Shown: in pieces, positions 1-11,648 of the stretch
Position numbering within the stretch: position 1 is the first letter of the stretch
Layout of the letters: each line of letters opens with the position of its first letter
DNA from: Polychytrium aggregatum
Taxonomy: Eukaryota > Chytridiomycota > Chytridiomycetes > Polychytriales
DNA length: 64,000 nt
Reading direction: 5' to 3'
NCBI RefSeq assembly: GCF_025602895.1
Contig: NW_026516259.1
Span: 186,001-250,000, forward strand
Program-made: the position numbers and the translations under genes
The notes under the pieces: model-generated
Database searches by the model: none
Told to the model about the DNA's origin: nothing
The model's input: only the letters and a program-made list of their open reading frames with translations

Positions 1-1416
1 GTGCTGACGGGCCATGTCCCGATGAAAAAAACGTGCGTGCGCCAGAGGGCAGTGCTGCTCCCACGCCCGCTCCCTTGCGGCCCTGTGCATTGCCGGCCAT
101 GCTCTCGCTCGTCCTCCCGCACTCCGTCGTCGATGCCCATCGCCATCGCCCATCTCCCCCCATCGCACATAGCTCACGCAGCTCACGCCATCGCTGCCGT
201 CTCTGCTCCAGCGCCGTGGCTCGCATCTCGCGCAATCCGTCTGTCGATCTGCCCCCTCTCTGGCTCCTCGCACCTTGTCCCACACGGGGACATTTCCGCT
301 CTCGCCCCGTCTTCCTCGTTTGTTCGCTGTTGCCCGCTGACCCTCGACGCCTCCCCCCACCGGGGTTGTCACCCGCTTGGCACGCGCTTTGGTGGCACGC
401 ACCCCACCCCGTGTGCGCCCGCCGTGGCTGCCGACCCTGATCATGTGTCCGTCGCTTCAGCAAGCGCCACCGATATCTTCCATCCCGAGCCAGGGGGACC
501 AGCCAGCCCGTCCGAGTTTGCCCTCAGCATCGGCCCTGCTTGCGCCCTGGGCAAGCGAGGGCCGTCGACGCTTCGCTCGCAAGTGCACAGCAATCCGTCG
601 CTCCCCTCCCCAAAAATCCCCGCTGTTTGGGGGAGGGTGGCCCGAGATCATCACCAGCCCATGGGCTCCGTCCAACCATGCGCCCTCAGGCTCGTCCCGG
701 CGTGTGGGCAAGCCCAGGATTCGAGTGCCGCCGGCCAATGTTGGAGCGGAGGAATACAGCGTGTCGAACGAATGGGACACATCGGACCAACGCGGCGTAG
801 TTGGATCATACCATTCACCCTCAAGTGGATCTAATCAAATCCCTGTGTGTGGGAGATGCATGGAGCGAGCAGGCACGACGGGGACCAGCGAGCCGCTGCA
901 GATGCAGTCACCGCGGGTAGAGCAAGACATATCTCAAATGAGGGAGAAAGACGCAGAGCAAAGAGCAATATCGCTTGACCTCGGCGAGCAGATTTCATGG
1001 AGTTCGGGTGCCGTCTGATGCTCACCACGCAGGTCATCCGTGTGCGAGGGTGTCCTGTTTCAACATATGTTAGCGGAGGAATAATATCCCGTTTGTCCGC
1101 TTTCTTCAACTTGGGGGCAGATTGCTCCCAGAACAGCGGTCGCAATCCATAAAAGAACCAACAGAGCCATGGCTCCGCACTGCCTCCCCGCTCGAGACAG
1201 CACCAAGCGTCGCTCCCTTGAGTCAGCCCAGCGTTCTTTCCATCGCAATTGGATTGCTTCGTCATTGCAGGCAAGCACAAGCGAAACGGTTAATTTGTAT
1301 TTTGTCTTTTGCTCCGAACCCAATCTCTTCTCTCCTCCGTCCCCAGCACAAACGGACGCCGTCGTGGAGGGGGAGGAAGGTCCTCTCAAATCCAGAAGGG
1401 GGGGGGCTTGATCAGC
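1..1416. other. Left edge, no gene supported
   Basis: Several overlapping open frames exist on both strands, but they are Pro/Ser/Arg-rich and typical of GC-rich non-coding DNA. None resembles a protein family I recognise. A minus-strand frame starting near 1172 has a signal-peptide-like start (MALLVLLWIATAVLGA) but stops after 36 codons and I could not find a continuing exon. The right part is probably the 3' flank of the minus-strand SEC62 gene. Confidence 0.5.
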
Positions 1417-2810
1417 TCATTCATCCTTGTCGCCCTCGTCGTCATCGTCCTCTTCCACGACCTTGACAATCTTCTTGGATTTTGACTTTTTCTCCTCCCA
1501 GCTGTGGATACGAGACGGTGCGAGCGGGTCAGTCGCGGGACATGTGTGATTCCGGTACCGAATCCTCAGCAGCCCTCATCTGCCCCAGCGCGGAGCTGGA
1601 CGAGCGTCGATGCCCGAACCACACGATCCAACTTGGTCGCCTGCGGTGTTATCGGTCTCCCACGGCTGCAAATGGCTTGCCGATCCATCCGTCCTTGCCA
1701 GCCGACATTGTCGAGCCCGATGCCCAATCTCCGTCCAAAGCATCACAGCACAGCCAAACGACACAGCCCAGCCGCATGCAGACTTACCCCCAAACAGGAA
1801 TGAAACTATCGATCACGCTCACGTCCTCAAACAGGTTGGGGAAGAGCAGGCCGCCTTGACCCAGGACAAGCAGGGTCACCAGCCAAATGAGCAGCCGAAC
1901 GATCGTCATTCCGAAAAAGACTCCCATGAGGCCCAGGACACCTAGCGAGAGGTAGTAGACGCCCGTTCGGAGCGTCTCGGGCCACAGCGGGAACAGAACG
2001 CCGGCAAAGACCAGGGCCAGGACGCCCGTGCCCAGCGCCAGGCCCTTCCACTGTGGTCCCTCGTACAGCCAGATGTAGTATTCGTCCGGGTGGAAGGCTT
2101 GCTGCTGCGAGATCTGGACTTGCAACTTGGCGCCGCGCTCGATCTTGACAAAGAAGCCGGCAAAGTGCATCTTGGTCAGCAGCACCTCGCCCTGGGATCG
2201 TCCTTCCACCGCCGGGACACCCGAGATCTTCTTGTAAGGGGCACGGTTCAGGGCATTGACGGCATGCTTTCCTGTGAACCGATCAGGGAAAGGATTGAAT
2301 AAAACGGACGTCCGGATGATCAGCCCCGCATATCCGGTGGTGGTCTCGCTTCTGAGCTTTGCAGGATGACACTCGTCGCCGGCCACGATACTCCTCTACC
2401 GTTGCCATTCCAGCCTGCCTCTCTTTGATGACACCGGCATGCGATCGAACCACCTCCCGTGCCATCCTTGTCGTCGTCGCCATCGATGCCAGCACGGAAT
2501 TCGATACAAACTGCCATCGCCATCCGCCGTCCCTCTCCTCGCCCCCGATCAATGACACGGTTCAGCGCGAATGCATCGCACGTCCACCGCTCATCCGCTC
2601 CATGGCTGGATCCATACCCTTGAAATAATCAACCCGCTTTCCGTTCCAGATTCCCGGCTTGACCTTGAGCTCGGCTGCCGAGGAGCGCAGATATTCGGCG
2701 ACCTTGGTGAGCTCTGGCCCAGCATGCCGATAGTCGGGCTGCTCCAGGTCAAAAAAAAAAGGATCAAGGGGACGGGAAATCAGATTGGGGTCGAGGTCAG
2801 TCGATTCCAT
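1417..2810 (-). CDS. SEC62: Sec62, subunit of the ER protein translocon
   Basis: Sec62 is an ER-membrane protein that works with Sec63 and the Sec61 channel in post-translational import. Exons on the minus strand: 2810-2618, 2271-1788 and 1501-1417; introns are GT-AG and all phases fit, giving about 253 residues (yeast Sec62 is 283). The N-terminal part has the family pattern of a short helical segment followed by GIWNGKRVDYFKG, then KHAVNAL across the first splice. Two hydrophobic segments follow (GLALGTGVLALVFAGVLFPL and a second one ending LLIWLVTLLVLGQGGLLFPN), then an acidic and basic cytosolic tail ending VVEEDDDDEGDKDE. The start is the nearest in-frame ATG (2810); another in-frame ATG lies at 2951, and a polypyrimidine run near 2750 could mark an unrecognised intron. 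Confidence 0.85.
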
Positions 2811-3573
2811 ATGCCCAGAGCAGATCTCGTGGTGCCTCAATTCAAGCCAACGATCGCCGTTGGTCCCGCCACCACAAGATACCGCCAGATCCGAGCCCCC
2901 CTCCCACAAGACGGGTCGCCGAATCGTCAGGTCTGTGTGCGGTTGGCGCATGGTGGCTCAATTCAAGTATAGCCGCAGCCATGCGATCCAAGGACGATCC
3001 GGCATAGGACGGCGGGTGGAGCCTCCCCACAATTCGCAGAAGGATCACCGCTCCCTCTTGGCTGCCGCGGGTGATCGTGCTTTCATCCAGGTGCCGCGGG
3101 CGATACGTACGATTCCAATAGTGGCCATGATGGATATGAGATCGTCGAGCGATGGGCGGATACCGAGGTGTCGCTGGCGTTGGGCAAGGATTGCTGGCCG
3201 GGTCGGCAAAGGGCTGGCGGGGACTGGATGTCCTCCTGGGAAGCTGCGGGATTGGCAGAGCAGACGGCGATGCCCCCTCGTTGGTCCCGTTTTTGGCCGA
3301 GAAGAGCCGCACCGAGAGGCCGCACCGAGAAGCAGCCGAGCAGCGAGGCCGTGTCGAGGACAGCGCTCATTGGCCCGTGGCCTCGGCCATTGCGACGTGG
3401 CTCTCGGTCGCTGGAAGCACAACCCCTTGGCCAGACCCTAGCGTGCCCCACGCCCTTGCCCCACCCCTGAGGGCACAAGCCAGGCAATTTTCTTGGGTTC
3501 ATCTTTGGTCGTGGCTGTTGAGGATCCTTGCTTCATCTGTTGATGCGCCGGCCCCTCCCCGACACCATTCCCC
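2811..3573. other. Divergent SEC62/UPF2 intergenic region
   Basis: This gap lies between the minus-strand SEC62 start and the plus-strand UPF2 start, so it should carry both promoters. Open frames here are Arg/Pro/Ser-rich and look like shadows. I see no clear TATA box. Confidence 0.45.
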
Positions 3574-6500
3574 ATGTCCGAGGTATGTACGCGGCGCTGC
3601 AGCAGCGGTACTGTGGTGGGCGTGATGCCTCTTGCAGTGCAGATCCTGGCGAGCCTCAGCCACCTGCTCCCCATGGCCTCGATGGCTTGTTCCCCAGCCC
3701 GATCGCTGCCGTCATACGGGACCTCTAACGACGGCATTCCCTCCAACACGATGCATGCCTCTATACCACAAACGCTGTCATCATCAATGCACATCCTCCG
3801 AACCCGATCTGCGCCGATGACGGAATCACGCTCCTCGTTTTCGCCGAATGCGTCCAACCCTCCCCGATCGATTCAATCCATCGTCCACGTCCTCCGTTTT
3901 CCTGACGAAAGGATCCATCATCTAGCACGGCACAGGCGGCCGCCTCCCAGGCGTCCGATTTTGGTCGCTGGGAACAGAAAAAGGAGCTCCACAAGAAGAA
4001 TACCGATGCGCATGCCCATCGTCCAGGTCGGTTCACTTGCGGAAGGGACAGCGTCGATCTCGCACTTGGGTCGTTTGGCGATGACTTGGATTATTCGCCA
4101 AAAGAGGCAGCGGCATGCGGCTGGCTGACGGCGCCTGGGCCAGAGCCTGGGCAGGAGCCTCAAGAGCACCTCCTTGGCCGATCGATCACACAGTCGCTCA
4201 CATTGATGCTGAATGCCACGCAATGACGGCACATCGACTACCGTTTGTCTCGCCATTCTGTGCCAAACCCGTCACTTGTCCTTCGACTCACTTCTCGATG
4301 CCAATCTCACTCCTCAACGATGGCTTTGTCACCCTATTAACGATGGTGCTGGCGGCCAATCGCATCAACTTTGCCATGTCGACGGGGCTTGCAGACCTCT
4401 CCACCTTCGGCAATCTCGATAGTTCCATCAAAAAGAACAACTCCTTTATCAAAAAACTGCGAGTCTCGCTCTCGATGGAGCAGCTGCCCTCCCTCACCAA
4501 GGAGCTGCTCGGCCTCAAGCTCGAAAAGTACATCTCCGAGGTCGTCACGGCCATCTGCGAAGCCAAGCTCAAGAACTCGGCCGACGTCTGGGCTGCCGTC
4601 GAGATCTGCTCGCTTCTGCACCAACGCTTTGCCGATTTCAGCCCGATGCTGACCACACAGCTCCAACGCCAGCTCGGCCCTCCCCCATCCTATGCCGGCG
4701 TCAACCCCGAGCAGCGCGAGCGGGACGAAAACGCCCGGATCTCAAAGCTGCGTCCGGTCCTGCGCCTCTTCACGGAGCTCTACGTCGTTGCTGTCATCGT
4801 CGACAATTCAAACTCGCGAGAGTTTATCCTCCAAAGCATTTTCAAAGATCTTGTGGGTACCAAGGCTCCTGCACAAACCCGTGTGCACATGTCTTCTGCA
4901 ATCTCCTCGAACTTGGCCTGGATGGAGCCCACTTGCGAGGACAGAGTGTCGGATGCTCTCCCCCTCCCTTCGCCTTGGTTACTTGCACGCATTCGTTCTG
5001 CCATCTTGACCCAACCCCAGCTCCCCACCTCTCCACACCAAGCATGCTACGCTCTACGAGACTCTAACGAAGCTCCACTTCATTTCCTCTCATATCATAT
5101 TGTATCACATCATGTCGTATCACACCATATTGCATCGTATCACATCGTATCGTTCGCGCATGGTATCTAGTTTGCTGTCGACAAGAACCACTTCAACCTG
5201 CCTCTTGCCGCCACCTTTGTCAAGTTCTTTGGGGACCAGTTTCTCGGATCTGTGACTCCGAAACGCCGAGACAGCACCACGAGCTCGTCGTCCAGCCCGA
5301 CTCGATCTGCCGATGCAGGGTCCAACGTACGACACCTGCCATGCATGGATGTGATGTGATATCAAGTGAGGTGGAAGAACCTTGGCTACATAGCACGGCG
5401 TGAGGTCAGAGTAGCACCCGGGCATTCGCCACAAAGGAGCTGAATCTGACTCTTGGACCCACCTAACTTCTTTTCCAGGAGCACGAGCCAGCAAAGAGCC
5501 TCGTGGCTCAACCAGTCCAGAATGTCATCCGCACCCTGCTGACCGACTACTTCAACTCCGTGTCTGACCGCCTGGTCCTGCAGCATAAGGCAAGTTGATC
5601 CCTAGTTGGCTGAGCCCAAAAGTGCAAAGGCGCCAGCGGACATAACCCTCGTACAGTGCAGTTCGCAGTCCGTCTGCATATATCGCCGACGCTTTCCCAC
5701 GAGTGCTACCGGAGACTTACTCCTCATGGATTCATATATCGCGTCATCCCATCAGTACGTACGCAACATGGAAAAGGAGAACCACGAGTACTTTATCGCC
5801 CGAGGCGAGATTACCGAGGACCGTACCGAAAAATACGAAAAGGCCATGAAGAACTACGATCGCGTCCTCGTTTCGACCCAAGTCTTGGCCGAGTATCTCG
5901 GCACCGACATGCCCGAGCTGCCCGAGGACGAAAAGATCACCCGGGTCGGGGGCATCATTGTTCCCGACGGATCGAAAGAGAAGGAGGAGCAGGTACAGCT
6001 TGCGAGACGAGCTCGTCACCTGTGGTTACCTAGGGAAAAGCAGAGCGAATCTAGGCGGACTGTGGCAACACCCTCGGTTCGAGCGAGATTGCTCGCTTCA
6101 GCTCCTGGAAAGACGATATTGTCTCTGACAGCAGGATTATTCTGTGGGGTGCTGATGTTATTGCGCTCTCACCCACCATATCCTCTCGTTCAGGATGTTG
6201 TCGATGGCCCCTGGGAAGATGAGGAGCAAAAGTCGTTTTACGAAAACCTGATCGATCTCAAGCTGTTCGTTCCCGGCATCTTCCTGGAAAGCCAGCCACG
6301 CAAGAAGGACGGAGACAGCAAACCCGCCGACGACGACCTCGAGACTCCCACGTCGGCCCAACCGATCCATGCTGACGAGGGGGCCGAAGCCGTCTCGATC
6401 CTCAACGAGGACGAAGACGGCGACAAGAAGGGCAAGGCCACAAACTCGTCACAAATCCTCCTCGACACTCTGCTCGGCCGCCTCCCGACAGCAATGAACC

Positions 6501-9500
6501 GCGACACCATCGACAAGGTCGCCGTGGATTTCTGCTTCCGGAACAGCAAGGGTGCTCGCAAGCGGCTTGCCAAGGTGCTCGTGTCGGTGCCGCGGCAGCG
6601 GCTCGATCTCCTGCCCTATTATGCCCGGCTGATCGCGACCGTGCATCCGTTCATGCCCGACATTGCCTCGGCTGTTTTGGAGCAGCTCGAGAACGACTTT
6701 CAGCACTTTCAGCGGAAGAAGGATCAGAATCTCCTGGAAGAGCGCGTCAAGGTGAGCGACATGCATGTCCAAAGGGAGTGCGTGAGCGTGGCGCATCTGG
6801 ACTGGCGAATCGGACAACCCAGCGCTCCGTTGAGCACTCGGAGCAGAATCGAGCACATCGAATGCTTCGGACATGTGTCTCGTCGGACTCACCACACCTT
6901 TCACCTGCTCGCTTTCGGGTCGGCGTGTGTGCCGGAACAAATGGCTGGACATGGACCCATTCTCGCATTGGAACATGGGCACATGGACATATGGACACAT
7001 CCTTGCATTGACACATCGATACATGGATACACTCCATCCTATGCCAGAACATCCGCTTCCTTAGCGAGCTCACAAAGTTCAAGATCACGCCGCAGCACGT
7101 CATCTTCCACTGCCTCAAGGTGTGTCTCGACGATTTCAACGGCACCAACATTGAGATTGCCTGCAATCTGCTGGAGACCTGCGGCCGGTTCTTGTTCAAG
7201 ACCCCAGAAACCAACGTGCGGACCTCAAACATGGTATGCGGATGGTGGTTGACTCCAGCTTCTGAGGCTGTTTATCTCACGCATGGCAAGACAGTGTCCT
7301 GGGTCTCTTCTCAGATCGCAGCGAATGGGTGTGTGCTGTGGGTAGTTAGCACAGGTGCTGCCTCAATCGTCATCGACCGTTGCCCATACTCATGGTATTG
7401 TCATCATTCCCTGGGGGTTGCCTCGTGTGTTGGTCGATGTCAAACCGATGGGATCGTCCCGCCGACTGTGCTTGGGAGTATAGCTGGATATCATGATGCG
7501 CAAGAAAAACATTCAGCACGTCGACAACCGCCAGGCCTTGATGATCGAGAACGCCTTCTATCAATGCAATCCGCCGAATCGTCCGGCCACGTCGGCTCGC
7601 GAGCGGTCGCCGCTGGAGCAGTACTACAAGAAGCTGATCTACAGCGACCTCTCCAAGCGCACGGTCGACAAGATCATCAAGCAGATCCGCAAGTTCGACT
7701 GGGACAACCCTGACACCCGCAAGATGCTTGCCAAGCCCTTTTTCAAACCCTGGAAGGTCAAGTTCTCGAATCTCCACTTGCTGGCCTGTATCGCGAGCGA
7801 GATGGCGCTGCGGTACTACCCCGACTTTGGCGTGGCTGTCGTCGACAATACTCTCGAGGAAATCCGCATGGGCCTCGAGCTCAACCTATTCAAGCTCAAC
7901 CAGAAGCGCATTTCGCTCATGAAGTTCCTGGGCGAGCTCTACAACTACCGGCTTGTCGACAGCGCCGTGATCTTCGAGACCCTGTATCTGCTGCTTCAGT
8001 TTGGCCACGGTAGGTTTGATGTGGTTGGTGCTTCCTGCGTTGCGACCGCTCGTCAGAGCCTTGGGTGCCACTCAAGCTGGTGCACCAACTCGGCCAGGGT
8101 ATTCTGGAGGAGGTGTATGCACTAACGTTTCGTCACCCCCCCCCGGCATCAACATCAACATCAACATAGATCAAGGTGTTGCCCGCCCCGGCACTCATTG
8201 TCTGCTCGATCCACCGTTTGACTTTTTCCGGGTCAGGCTTGTGTGCACCTTGTTGGAGAGCTGCGGCCAGTGCTTCGATAAGGGAAGCTCCGCCAAGAAG
8301 CTCGACCATTTCCTGATTTTCTTCCAGGTAACGCTGGCGTGGCGTGGACGGACATACCTCCCTGCGCCCTTCCCCCCGATACAGACTCAGGACAGCTGCC
8401 ACACTGCTCTTGCTGACAACAGGCAGCACTGTCGTCAATACCCTGTCGCTGCGCCGTGTCTGTTCCCGATGCTCAGCTGTGCTCCGATCGGTTTCGCATA
8501 GATGTACCTTTTTGCCAAGATCCCGCCGCCCATGGATGCAGAGTTCATGATCTCGGACATATTCGAGCTGCTCCGGCCGCGCGCCAAGATTTACGAAAGC
8601 TATGAAGAAGTCACCGCCGAGGTCACTCAAATCCTGCTGGAGCAAGCCAAGGCCACCCAAAACGGCGACAAGGCTGCGCTCGACGAGGAGGACGACGATG
8701 ACGATGACGACGAGGACCTGGGACCCCGTGGCGGCGAAGGCGACGCCAACGCCGATGCCGATTCGGAAAACGAGAGTCTGGAGGATGAGGACGTTGGCGA
8801 CGAGCTCAGCGAGAACGGAGAAAACGTCCGGGTCGTCGATGTGGACGACGACGAGGTCATTGTGCATATGGCCGAGGAAGAGTACGACGAGGAAGAGGAT
8901 CTCGAGTTCGAGCGCGAGTTCAACAAGATCATGCAGGAGAGTCTCGATAGCCGCAAGAACGAGCGCCGCGCCCCGGCATTCGACGCCCCAATCCCGGTCA
9001 AGCTGAAGAAGCCGAGCCCCGGCATCCAGACGAGCTCGGTCTATCGCGGCGTCGACTATGACCGTGATGGTTCACTCGACGAAGACGAGGCTGGCGGCGA
9101 GAGCGGCAGCGGCCAAGTCGTGTTCACGCTGCTGACCAAGAAGGGCAACAAGCAGCAAGCCAAGGCCTTTGAGCTTCCCGCCGACAGCGACTTTGTCATC
9201 AACACCCGCAGCAAGCAAGAGGCCGAGCAGGAAGAGAAGCTGCATCTGAAGAAACTCGTGCTGAGCTATGAAGAGCGGGAACGCGAGGAGCGCCAAGGTA
9301 GGAAGGATGGAGATCGTGCATGTTTCCGCTGCGCTAACGAGTCCTTGGACCGGTGAGACACCATTGGCTTATCCTGGTATCTGCTCCCATCCCCGTATAC
9401 TATGATCACTACCCGCCACTACTCCCCGCACCTGAATCCGCACCTCTCATCCGCATCGATGTCTCTGCTGGTCCTCGCCTCGTGGTGGGCCTCTGCTGGA

Positions 9501-9621
9501 TGGCGATTTGCCTTGAACAGAAGAAACACCCGAAAGCACTCTGCGCGGATCGGTCAGCGCAAGGAAGGGCAGAACGGTCTGGTCCAACGCCGGTGGACCC
9601 TCTGGGGGGCTCTATGGGTAA
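3574..9621 (+). CDS. UPF2: UPF2/NMD2, nonsense-mediated decay factor
   Basis: UPF2 bridges UPF1 and UPF3 during nonsense-mediated mRNA decay. Exons: 3574-3582, 3912-4026, 4395-4852, 5171-5326, 5479-5589, 5756-5992, 6194-6751, 7048-7233, 7484-8009, 8170-8327, 8502-9297, 9521-9621; phases agree throughout and give 1136 residues. MIF4G-like segments are visible: LDSSIKKNNSFIKKLR with LEKYISEVVTAICEAK near the N-terminus, then FYENLIDLKLFVPGIFLE, and the third block with MMRKKNIQHVDNRQALMIEN, KFLGELYNYRLVDSAVIF and RLVCTLLESCGQCFDKGSS. An acidic linker precedes the UPF1-binding tail (FTLLTKKGNKQQAKAFELP, EEKLHLKKLVLSYEERE). The last exon ends SNAGGPSGGLYG. The intron after 5589 is GC-AG. The first exon (MSE before a GTATGT donor) is inferred from frame only. 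Confidence 0.92.
5090..5163 (+). repeat. Degenerate TATCA/CAT-rich tandem repeat in UPF2 intron 3
   Basis: Imperfect repeats of TATCACATCATG-like units fill the end of the intron just before the acceptor at 5170. The low complexity explains spurious His/Ser-rich open frames here. Confidence 0.6.
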
Positions 9622-9640
9622 GCCGCAGCCTCATGGCACA

Positions 9641-9716
9641 ACGCACGGCACATCCGCACGGCACATCCGCACGGCACATCCGCACGGCACATCCGCACGG
9701 CACATCCGCACGGCAT
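9641..9716 (+). repeat. 13-bp minisatellite downstream of UPF2
   Basis: About six near-perfect copies of a 13-bp unit GCACGGCACATCC lie 20 bp after the UPF2 stop codon, probably in its 3' untranslated region. Confidence 0.75.
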
Positions 9717-10072
9717 GTGTTAACGCTTCTGATCTTCGTCCCTTTCCGACACCGCCGCGAGCAGCCGCCGTCGCTGAGCCAGTTCGCTGCCGCTGCGCCG
9801 ATCTGATCCACTCGCACACCCTCCGAGATGTTCGCTGCGGCCTTGGCACTGTCTGAGCAGGAACCAGCCCATCTCTCTCCCCTCTCCCGACCGGCATCGC
9901 CAGCCGCATTGCCCGGATCGACTGTCTCCGCAGCTGGTCGGCCTCCGGTCTCTCGAAGCGCCGATGCCGCATGCCCGCGTCCTGGCAGCGCAATTGGCCC
10001 AGCGCACAACTCCGCCGCCCTGGATTTTCCATCCGCTTCCGCGTGTGCGGCTTTGCGTGTGGGGCTTCGTGT

Positions 10073-10089
10073 GCGTGTGTGTGTGTGTG
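10073..10089 (+). repeat. Short (GT)n run
   Basis: A run of GT dinucleotides lies upstream of MIX17, in the gap between UPF2 and MIX17. Confidence 0.6.
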
Positions 10090-10260
10090 TACCCGTTCTC
10101 GCCGAGACGGCTCTCGCCCTCACTCGGCGCACAGTCTGTGTGCACGCTGTGTGTCCTCGCTCCGGCACCGAGCCCGTCTCGCACAGCGCCACTGGAGTGG
10201 TGCCACGTATGCCCAGAATGAATTCATTATTGATTTGAATTGCCTGCTGCGCACCGCCGG

Positions 10261-10268
10261 TATAAAAA
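10261..10268 (+). promoter_or_regulatory. TATA box of MIX17
   Basis: TATAAAAA lies 121 bp upstream of the MIX17 start codon in otherwise GC-rich sequence, at a plausible distance for a core promoter with a short 5' untranslated leader. Confidence 0.6.
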
Positions 10269-10381
10269 GCGCGCTGTTTCCTGATCAGAGTCGTCTTGGA
10301 TTGCATCTCTGCCCGGAAGCCATCGTCCAGCCGCAAGCACCCACCACCGAAAGCATCCAGCACCCGCAAGCACTCGCCGCC

Positions 10382-11336
10382 ATGCCTCGCCAGTCCCGCC
10401 GCTCCACCACCCCGTCCCGCGCCCCTGCTCCTCCCGCGCAGCAGTCTCGCCCTGCGTCCACCACCTCGCACCCTCCCCCTTCCGCCCATCCTCCGGCCCC
10501 TGCCCCGGCTCCCGCGGCCGTCGCTGCTCCTGCGCCTGCTCCTCAGCAGCCCGTAAGTATCGCCTGTCTCTACTACATTATCCCCGGTGACACTGGGTCC
10601 AGTTGTCGGCCGCGATCCTGTGCCATCACTCCCTTCTCGAATCCGATTCCGAATCCGATTCCGTGGCCTTCGAATCATCCTTCATACATGAGCACCGATC
10701 GCTTTGGATCCAAACGACACGGACCCTCCTGTAACACAGTCACTTTGCCAACATCAACCGCGGGAGCGATATACATTGGCCATCCCCCTTCCTGTCGACG
10801 TCCATGCTGGATTCGGTTGCAAACCAGGACACGAACTGACCGACGGTGTCCTTCTTTTTTGCTTGCAGGGCCTCTTTGCTCAGATGGCCACTACCGCCGC
10901 CGGTGTTGCCGTCGGTAGCGCCGTTGGCCACACCATCGGCGCCGGTCTGACCGGCCTCTTCAGCGGCTCCTCGTCGACCCCCCAGGAGGTTGCTCCCGCC
11001 CCCGCTGCCCCCCAGCAGCAGAACTTTGGTGGTGCCTCCTGCGATGCTGACCAGAAGGCCTTCATGCGATGCCTGGACGCCAACTCCAACGACATCTCGG
11101 CCTGGTAAGTCTCCTCTGTGTGTCGATCTTGAGATCTACCAGATCTTAGCCTGTCATGGGTCGGCATCTGGGCCACCGATCGCGCCAACCTTGTCGGCTT
11201 CCGAACGACAAGCCGACCGCCGAGAACTGATTTTGATCTAATTCGTCTTCTTCTCCTCTCTGCTGCAATCTCCCCCGCCAGCCAATTTTATCTCGACCAG
11301 CTCAAGGCTTGCCAAGCTGCCGCTCGCACCTACTAA
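10382..11336 (+). CDS. MIX17: MIX17/CHCHD2-CHCHD10 family twin CX9C protein
   Basis: Small mitochondrial intermembrane-space protein of the CHCHD2/CHCHD10/Mix17 family, imported through the Mia40 disulfide relay. Exons: 10382-10552, 10869-11104, 11282-11336; all GT-AG and in frame, 153 residues. The first exon encodes an Arg/Ser/Pro/Ala-rich presequence-like N-terminus (MPRQSRRSTTPSRAPAPP). The second carries the Gly/Ala hydrophobic helix GVAVGSAVGHTIGAGLTGLF typical of the family. The C-terminal CHCH domain has both CX9C motifs: C-DADQKAFMR-C and C-QFYLDQLKA-C, the second Cys pair starting exactly at the last splice junction. Family length is 140-160 residues, so this looks complete. The third exon is too short to appear as a free-standing open frame. 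Confidence 0.93.
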
Positions 11337-11648
11337 GCGCAGACTGCGCCTTGACCTCCGGACTCATCGGGGCTAGGCCATGTGTCTGGGCCCGTTTCTG
11401 TTATCCAATCCTGTAGATTTGCCGTCACAACCTTGCATATTCAAATATACTCCTTTTTTTCTCACTCCGCAGGCACATTTGTGCAACCCAGGTGCTAGAC
11501 GGCGGCTCCTTCATCTGCCCCAACACTCTAATTCCGCCATCGGCGATGCCGCCTTCAGCACCAACCCGCCGCCCATCGATTGCGCGCTGCTATGACAGAA
11601 GGGCATGGACTTTTGCGAGGTTTATTGCTCCCGCGTCCGCACTCTGTT

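Noticed and set aside
1-834. Open frame at the left edge that could be a partial gene
   Set aside because: Low-complexity Pro/Ser/His composition, no splice-supported extension and no recognised motif.
1060-1172. Minus-strand signal-peptide-like start (MALLVLLWIATAVLGA)
   Set aside because: Stops after 36 codons and no continuing exon with consistent phase was found.
9554-10678. 374-codon minus-strand open frame
   Set aside because: Arg/Gly-rich, antisense to the MIX17 first exon and the 13-bp minisatellite; no family pattern.
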